A stretch of 64,000 bases of DNA. Origin: Pandoraea terrae. GTDB lineage: Bacteria > Pseudomonadota > Gammaproteobacteria > Burkholderiales > Burkholderiaceae. Within the stretch, counting starts at the first letter, position 1, and every line of letters begins with the position of its first letter. The notes under the pieces are model-generated. The model did no database searches. It had not been told where the DNA came from and saw only the letters and a list, made by a program, of their open reading frames with translations. The stretch covers positions 1 to 64,000 of the forward strand of contig NZ_CABPRZ010000013.1 in NCBI RefSeq assembly GCF_902459695.1. The letters are read 5' to 3'. Shown one piece after another: positions 60,388-64,000 of the stretch. A program made the position numbers and the translations under genes.

Positions 60388-62985
60388 ATGAACACTGCAA
60401 ACCGCAAACCGCTGCCCGGCACACAGCTGGATTTCTTCGACACGCGTGCCGCTGTCGAGGCGATCGCGCCGGGCGCGTATGACAAATTGCCTTACACGTC
60501 GCGCGTGCTGGCCGAGAACCTCGTGCGCCGCTGCGACCCCGCCACGCTGAGCGCATCGCTCGCGCAAATCATCGAACGCAAGCGCGAGCTCGATTTCCCC
60601 TGGTTCCCCGCGCGCGTGGTTTGCCATGACATTCTTGGCCAGACCGCGCTGGTTGACCTCGCCGGCCTGCGCGACGCGATCGCCGCCGAGGGCGGGGATC
60701 CGGCCATGGTCAACCCGGTCGTGCCGACGCAGCTGGTGGTGGACCACTCGCTGGCCGTCGAGTGCGGCGGCTTCGATCCCGACGCGTTCGAGAAGAACCG
60801 CGCCATCGAGGATCGCCGCAACGAGGACCGCTTCGATTTCATCAATTGGACCAAGAAGGCGTTCAAGAACGTCGACGTCATTCCGCCGGGCAACGGCATC
60901 CTGCACCAGATCAACCTCGAGCGCATGAGCCCGGTGGTGCAGGTCAAGGACGGCGTGGCCTTCCCGGATACCCTCGTCGGCACCGACTCCCACACCCCGA
61001 TGGTGGACGCGCTGGGCGTGATCGCCGTCGGCGTGGGCGGCCTGGAAGCCGAAAGCGTGATGTTAGGCCGTGCCTCCTGGATGCGTCTGCCGGATATCAT
61101 CGGTGTCGAGCTGAGCGGCAAACCGCAGCCGGGTATCACCGCAACGGACATTGTGCTGGCGCTGACCGAGTTCCTGCGCAAGGAAAAGGTCGTGTCGTCC
61201 TACCTCGAGTTCTACGGCGAGGGCGCCTCCCACCTGACGCTGGGTGACCGCGCGACCATCGCCAACATGGCGCCGGAGTTCGGTTCCACCGCCGCGATGT
61301 TCTACATCGACGAGCAGACCATCAAGTACCTCAAGCTCACGGGCCGCGACGACGCGCTGGTCAAGCTCGTGGAAACCTACGCCAAGGAAACCGGCCTTTG
61401 GGCGGACAGCCTGAAGCATGCCGAGTACGAGCGCGTCTTGCGCTTTGACCTGTCGAGCGTGGTGCGCAACATTGCCGGTCCGTCCAATCCGCACAAGCGC
61501 GTGCCGACCTCGGAACTGGCTGCGCGCGGCATCAGCGGCAAGGTCGAGAACGCGCCGGGCCTGATGCCGGACGGCGCCGTGATCATCGCCGCCATTACGA
61601 GCTGTACCAACACCAACAACCCGCGCAACATGATTGCCGCCGGGCTGCTGGCGCGCAACGCCAATCAGCGCGGCCTCACGCGCAAGCCGTGGGTGAAGAG
61701 CTCGCTGGCGCCGGGCTCCAAGGCCGTTACGCTGTATCTGGAAGAGGCGACGCTGCTGCCGGAACTGGAACAGTTGGGTTTTGGCGTCGTGGCCTATGCC
61801 TGCACCTCCTGCAACGGCATGTCCGGCGCGCTCGATCCGGTGATTCAGCAGGAAATCGTTGAGCGCGATCTGTACGCCACCGCCGTGCTCTCCGGCAACC
61901 GGAACTTCGACGGCCGTATCCACCCGTATGCCAAGCAGGCCTTCCTGGCTTCGCCGCCCCTGGTGGTGGCCTACGCCATTGCCGGCACGATTCGTTTCGA
62001 TATCGAGAAAGACGTCCTCGGCATCGATGCCGACGGCAAACCGGTGACCCTCAAGGATATCTGGCCGTCGGATGAGGAAATCGACGCCATCGTCGCCGCC
62101 AGCGTGAAGCCGGAGCAGTTCCGCAAGGTGTACGAGCCGATGTTCGCCGTAACGGCCGACACGGGCGAGAAGGCCAGCCCGCTGTATGACTGGCGCCCGA
62201 TGAGCACCTACATTCGCCGTCCGCCCTATTGGGAAGGGGCGCTGGCAGGGGAGCGCACCCTGAAGGGCATGCGCCCGTTGGCGGTGCTGCCGGACAACAT
62301 CACCACCGACCACCTGTCGCCGTCCAACGCCATCATGCTCGACAGCGCTGCCGGCGAATATCTGGCGAAGATGGGCCTGCCGGAGGAGGACTTCAACTCC
62401 TACGCGACGCACCGCGGGGATCACCTGACCGCCCAGCGCGCCACCTTTGCCAACCCGAAGCTGTTCAACGAAATGGTGACGGAGAACGGCAAGGTCAAGC
62501 AGGGCTCGCTGGCCCGCGTCGAGCCGGAAGGCAAGGTGATGCGCATGTGGGAAGCGATCGAGACCTACATGGAGCGCAAGCAGCCGCTGATCATCGTCGC
62601 CGGCGCCGACTATGGGCAGGGCTCGTCGCGTGACTGGGCCGCCAAGGGCGTGCGCCTGGCCGGTGTCGAATCGATCGTCGCGGAAGGTTTCGAACGCATT
62701 CACCGCACCAACCTGGTCGGCATGGGCGTGCTGCCGCTGGAGTTCAAGCCCGGCGTCAACCGCACGACGCTGGCCATCGACGGCACCGAGACTTACGATG
62801 TGATCGGCGAGCGCAAGCCGCGCGCCGACCTCACGCTCCTGATCCATCGCAGGAATGGCGAGCGTCTGGAAGTGCCGGTGACCTGCCGCCTCGACACCGC
62901 GGAAGAAGTGTCGATCTACGAAGCCGGCGGCGTATTGCAGCGTTTCGCGCAGGACTTCCTCGAATCGTCGGAAGCGGCAGCTTAA
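60388..62985 (+). CDS. acnD: Fe/S-dependent 2-methylcitrate dehydratase (AcnD type)
   Basis: An 865-residue aconitase-family protein. Cluster ligands lie in ITSCTNTNNP and YACTSCNGM. TDSHTPMVDALGVIAVGVGGLEAE and GADYGQGSSRDWAAKGVRLAGV are aconitase signatures, and the start MNTANRKPLPGTQLDFFDTR is specific to AcnD. It dehydrates 2-methylcitrate to 2-methyl-trans-aconitate and replaces the cofactor-free PrpD of enteric bacteria, which explains the need for PrpF. ATG 60388 is the family start, although an upstream frame is open. A prpD gene is not present in the window. Confidence 0.95.
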   Translation: MNTANRKPLPGTQLDFFDTRAAVEAIAPGAYDKLPYTSRVLAENLVRRCDPATLSASLAQIIERKRELDFPWFPARVVCHDILGQTALVDLAGLRDAIAAEGGDPAMVNPVVPTQLVVDHSLAVECGGFDPDAFEKNRAIEDRRNEDRFDFINWTKKAFKNVDVIPPGNGILHQINLERMSPVVQVKDGVAFPDTLVGTDSHTPMVDALGVIAVGVGGLEAESVMLGRASWMRLPDIIGVELSGKPQPGITATDIVLALTEFLRKEKVVSSYLEFYGEGASHLTLGDRATIANMAPEFGSTAAMFYIDEQTIKYLKLTGRDDALVKLVETYAKETGLWADSLKHAEYERVLRFDLSSVVRNIAGPSNPHKRVPTSELAARGISGKVENAPGLMPDGAVIIAAITSCTNTNNPRNMIAAGLLARNANQRGLTRKPWVKSSLAPGSKAVTLYLEEATLLPELEQLGFGVVAYACTSCNGMSGALDPVIQQEIVERDLYATAVLSGNRNFDGRIHPYAKQAFLASPPLVVAYAIAGTIRFDIEKDVLGIDADGKPVTLKDIWPSDEEIDAIVAASVKPEQFRKVYEPMFAVTADTGEKASPLYDWRPMSTYIRRPPYWEGALAGERTLKGMRPLAVLPDNITTDHLSPSNAIMLDSAAGEYLAKMGLPEEDFNSYATHRGDHLTAQRATFANPKLFNEMVTENGKVKQGSLARVEPEGKVMRMWEAIETYMERKQPLIIVAGADYGQGSSRDWAAKGVRLAGVESIVAEGFERIHRTNLVGMGVLPLEFKPGVNRTTLAIDGTETYDVIGERKPRADLTLLIHRRNGERLEVPVTCRLDTAEEVSIYEAGGVLQRFAQDFLESSEAAA

Positions 62986-63060
62986 GTCAGCGCAGACTTC
63001 GTGTCCGGGCGGTACAGTGACGTATCGCCCGGACGCGCGTCTCATCAGGACAATATTTCG

Positions 63061-64000
63061 ATGGCTCACGTACCTCAGATCAAGATTCCCGCCACCTACA
63101 TGCGTGGCGGCACCAGCAAAGGCGTGTTCTTCCGCCTGCAGGACTTGCCCGAAGCCGCACAAGTGCCCGGCGCTGCGCGCGACGCACTGTTGATGCGCGT
63201 CATCGGCAGCCCCGACCCCTATGCCAAGCAGATCGACGGCATGGGCGGGGCGACCTCGAGCACCAGCAAGACGGTCATCGTCGCGCGAAGCAGCAAGCCC
63301 GATCACGACGTCGATTATCTGTTCGGCCAGGTTTCCATCGACCAGGCGTTCGTCGACTGGAGCGGTAACTGCGGCAATCTGTCCGCTGCGGTGGGGCCGT
63401 TCGCCATCAGCGGCGGACTGGTCGACGCCAGCCGTGTCCCGCAAGACGGTGTTGCCACCGTACGCATCTGGCAGGCGAATATCGGCAAGACCATCATTGC
63501 GCACGTGCCCATGACTGGAGGCGCCGTGCAGGAAACCGGTGATTTCGAGCTCGACGGCGTGACGTTCCCTGCTGCGGAAGTGCAGCTCGAGTTCCTGGAT
63601 CCGGCGGCCGAGGAAGATGGCGCCGGCGGTGCGATGTTCCCCACCGGCCATCTGGTCGACGATCTCGAAGTGCCGGGCATCGGCACGCTGAAAGTCACGA
63701 TGATCAATGCCGGCATCCCGACCATCTTCGTGAACGCGGAAGCCATCGGCTACACGGGCACCGAGCTGCAGGACGCCATCAACGGCAACCCGGAAGCCCT
63801 GGCGAAGTTCGAGACCATTCGCGCCTACGGCGCAGTGCGCATGGGCCTCATCAAGCACATCGACGAGGCCGCGACGCGGCAGCATACGCCGAAGGTCGCC
63901 TATGTTGCCAAGCCGGCCGCTTACACGGCGTCGAGCGGCAAGGCGGTTGCGGCAGGCGACGTCGACCTGCTCGTGCGCGCCCTGTCGATGGGCAAGCTGC
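63061..64000 (+). CDS. prpF: 2-methylaconitate cis-trans isomerase (partial, runs off the window)
   Basis: The first 313 codons of PrpF, beginning MAHVPQIKIPATYMRGGTSK at ATG 63061. IDGMGGATSSTSKTVIV and WSGNCGNLSAAVGPFAISGG match the family, which has the diaminopimelate epimerase fold; the catalytic lysine region and the SGNCGN motif are visible. It converts 2-methyl-trans-aconitate from AcnD to the cis isomer so that an aconitase can hydrate it. It lies 75 bp after acnD and is probably the fourth gene of the operon. About 80 C-terminal residues are missing. Confidence 0.93.
   Translation, partial: MAHVPQIKIPATYMRGGTSKGVFFRLQDLPEAAQVPGAARDALLMRVIGSPDPYAKQIDGMGGATSSTSKTVIVARSSKPDHDVDYLFGQVSIDQAFVDWSGNCGNLSAAVGPFAISGGLVDASRVPQDGVATVRIWQANIGKTIIAHVPMTGGAVQETGDFELDGVTFPAAEVQLEFLDPAAEEDGAGGAMFPTGHLVDDLEVPGIGTLKVTMINAGIPTIFVNAEAIGYTGTELQDAINGNPEALAKFETIRAYGAVRMGLIKHIDEAATRQHTPKVAYVAKPAAYTASSGKAVAAGDVDLLVRALSMGKL

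Noticed and set aside
61063-63885. 940-codon open frame on the minus strand
   Set aside because: It is antisense to acnD and prpF, has an Arg/His/Gly-rich composition, and contains no recognisable motif; it is a by-product of GC-rich codon use.

Overview
The window is high-GC DNA from a beta-proteobacterium of the order Burkholderiales, most likely a Burkholderiaceae member such as Pandoraea or a relative. The reasons are Gram-negative porins of the Burkholderiales type, the prpR / prpB-prpC-acnD-prpF propionate locus, a CYP116B-like self-sufficient P450, and dense blocks of GntR, LysR, AraC and LuxR-controlled catabolic genes. The genus is an inference; no rRNA gene or other species marker is present. 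No insertion sequence, CRISPR array or complete tRNA was found.

Layout. 1-141 is the end of pntB, followed by a broken porin gene (306-670). 721-6940 is a two-armed catabolic locus: an enolase-superfamily enzyme, a metal-site-deficient M24 (creatinase-like) protein and an amidohydrolase on the plus strand face a GntR regulator, a RidA protein and a CobW-type GTPase on the minus strand, with a shared bidirectional terminator. At 7544-7589 lies the 3' half of a CAU-anticodon tRNA with a terminator behind it, which looks like an integration scar. 7731-8768 is a patatin-like lipase. 8896-14349 (minus strand) is a compact signalling operon: orphan periplasmic binding protein, hybrid histidine kinase, REC-adenylate cyclase and HD phosphohydrolase.

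14763-22152 is an AraC-controlled catabolic cluster with quinone oxidoreductase, TauD-type dioxygenase, BKACE enzyme, MFS carrier, small alpha/beta hydrolase and porin. 22156-31632 is a complete D-glucarate/galactarate pathway: LysR, 5-dehydro-4-deoxyglucarate dehydratase, 2-oxoglutarate semialdehyde dehydrogenase, MFS carrier, two tandem glucarate dehydratases and galactarate dehydratase, ending at 2-oxoglutarate.

31679-40471 (minus strand) is a tight six-gene operon with a divergent LuxR-type regulator (40757-41887). It encodes an MFS carrier, a TPP enzyme, an FMN 2-hydroxyacid dehydrogenase, a LuxC-type acyl reductase, a LuxE/ANL-type acyl-activating protein and a Baeyer-Villiger-type flavin monooxygenase. 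No luciferase is present; this is the most unusual gene set here. 42078-46105 is a VasX-like toxin gene overlapping a small membrane-protein gene, a likely type VI effector and partner.

46106-57883 holds scattered genes: a small protein, an SDR enzyme, a P450-reductase-ferredoxin fusion, two orphan ABC binding proteins (DppA-like and MetQ-like), a secreted Gly/His-repeat protein and a 53-residue membrane protein. 55820-64000 is the methylcitrate locus: sigma-54 activator PrpR divergent from prpB-prpC-acnD-prpF, with a good sigma-54 promoter before prpB. prpF runs off the window.
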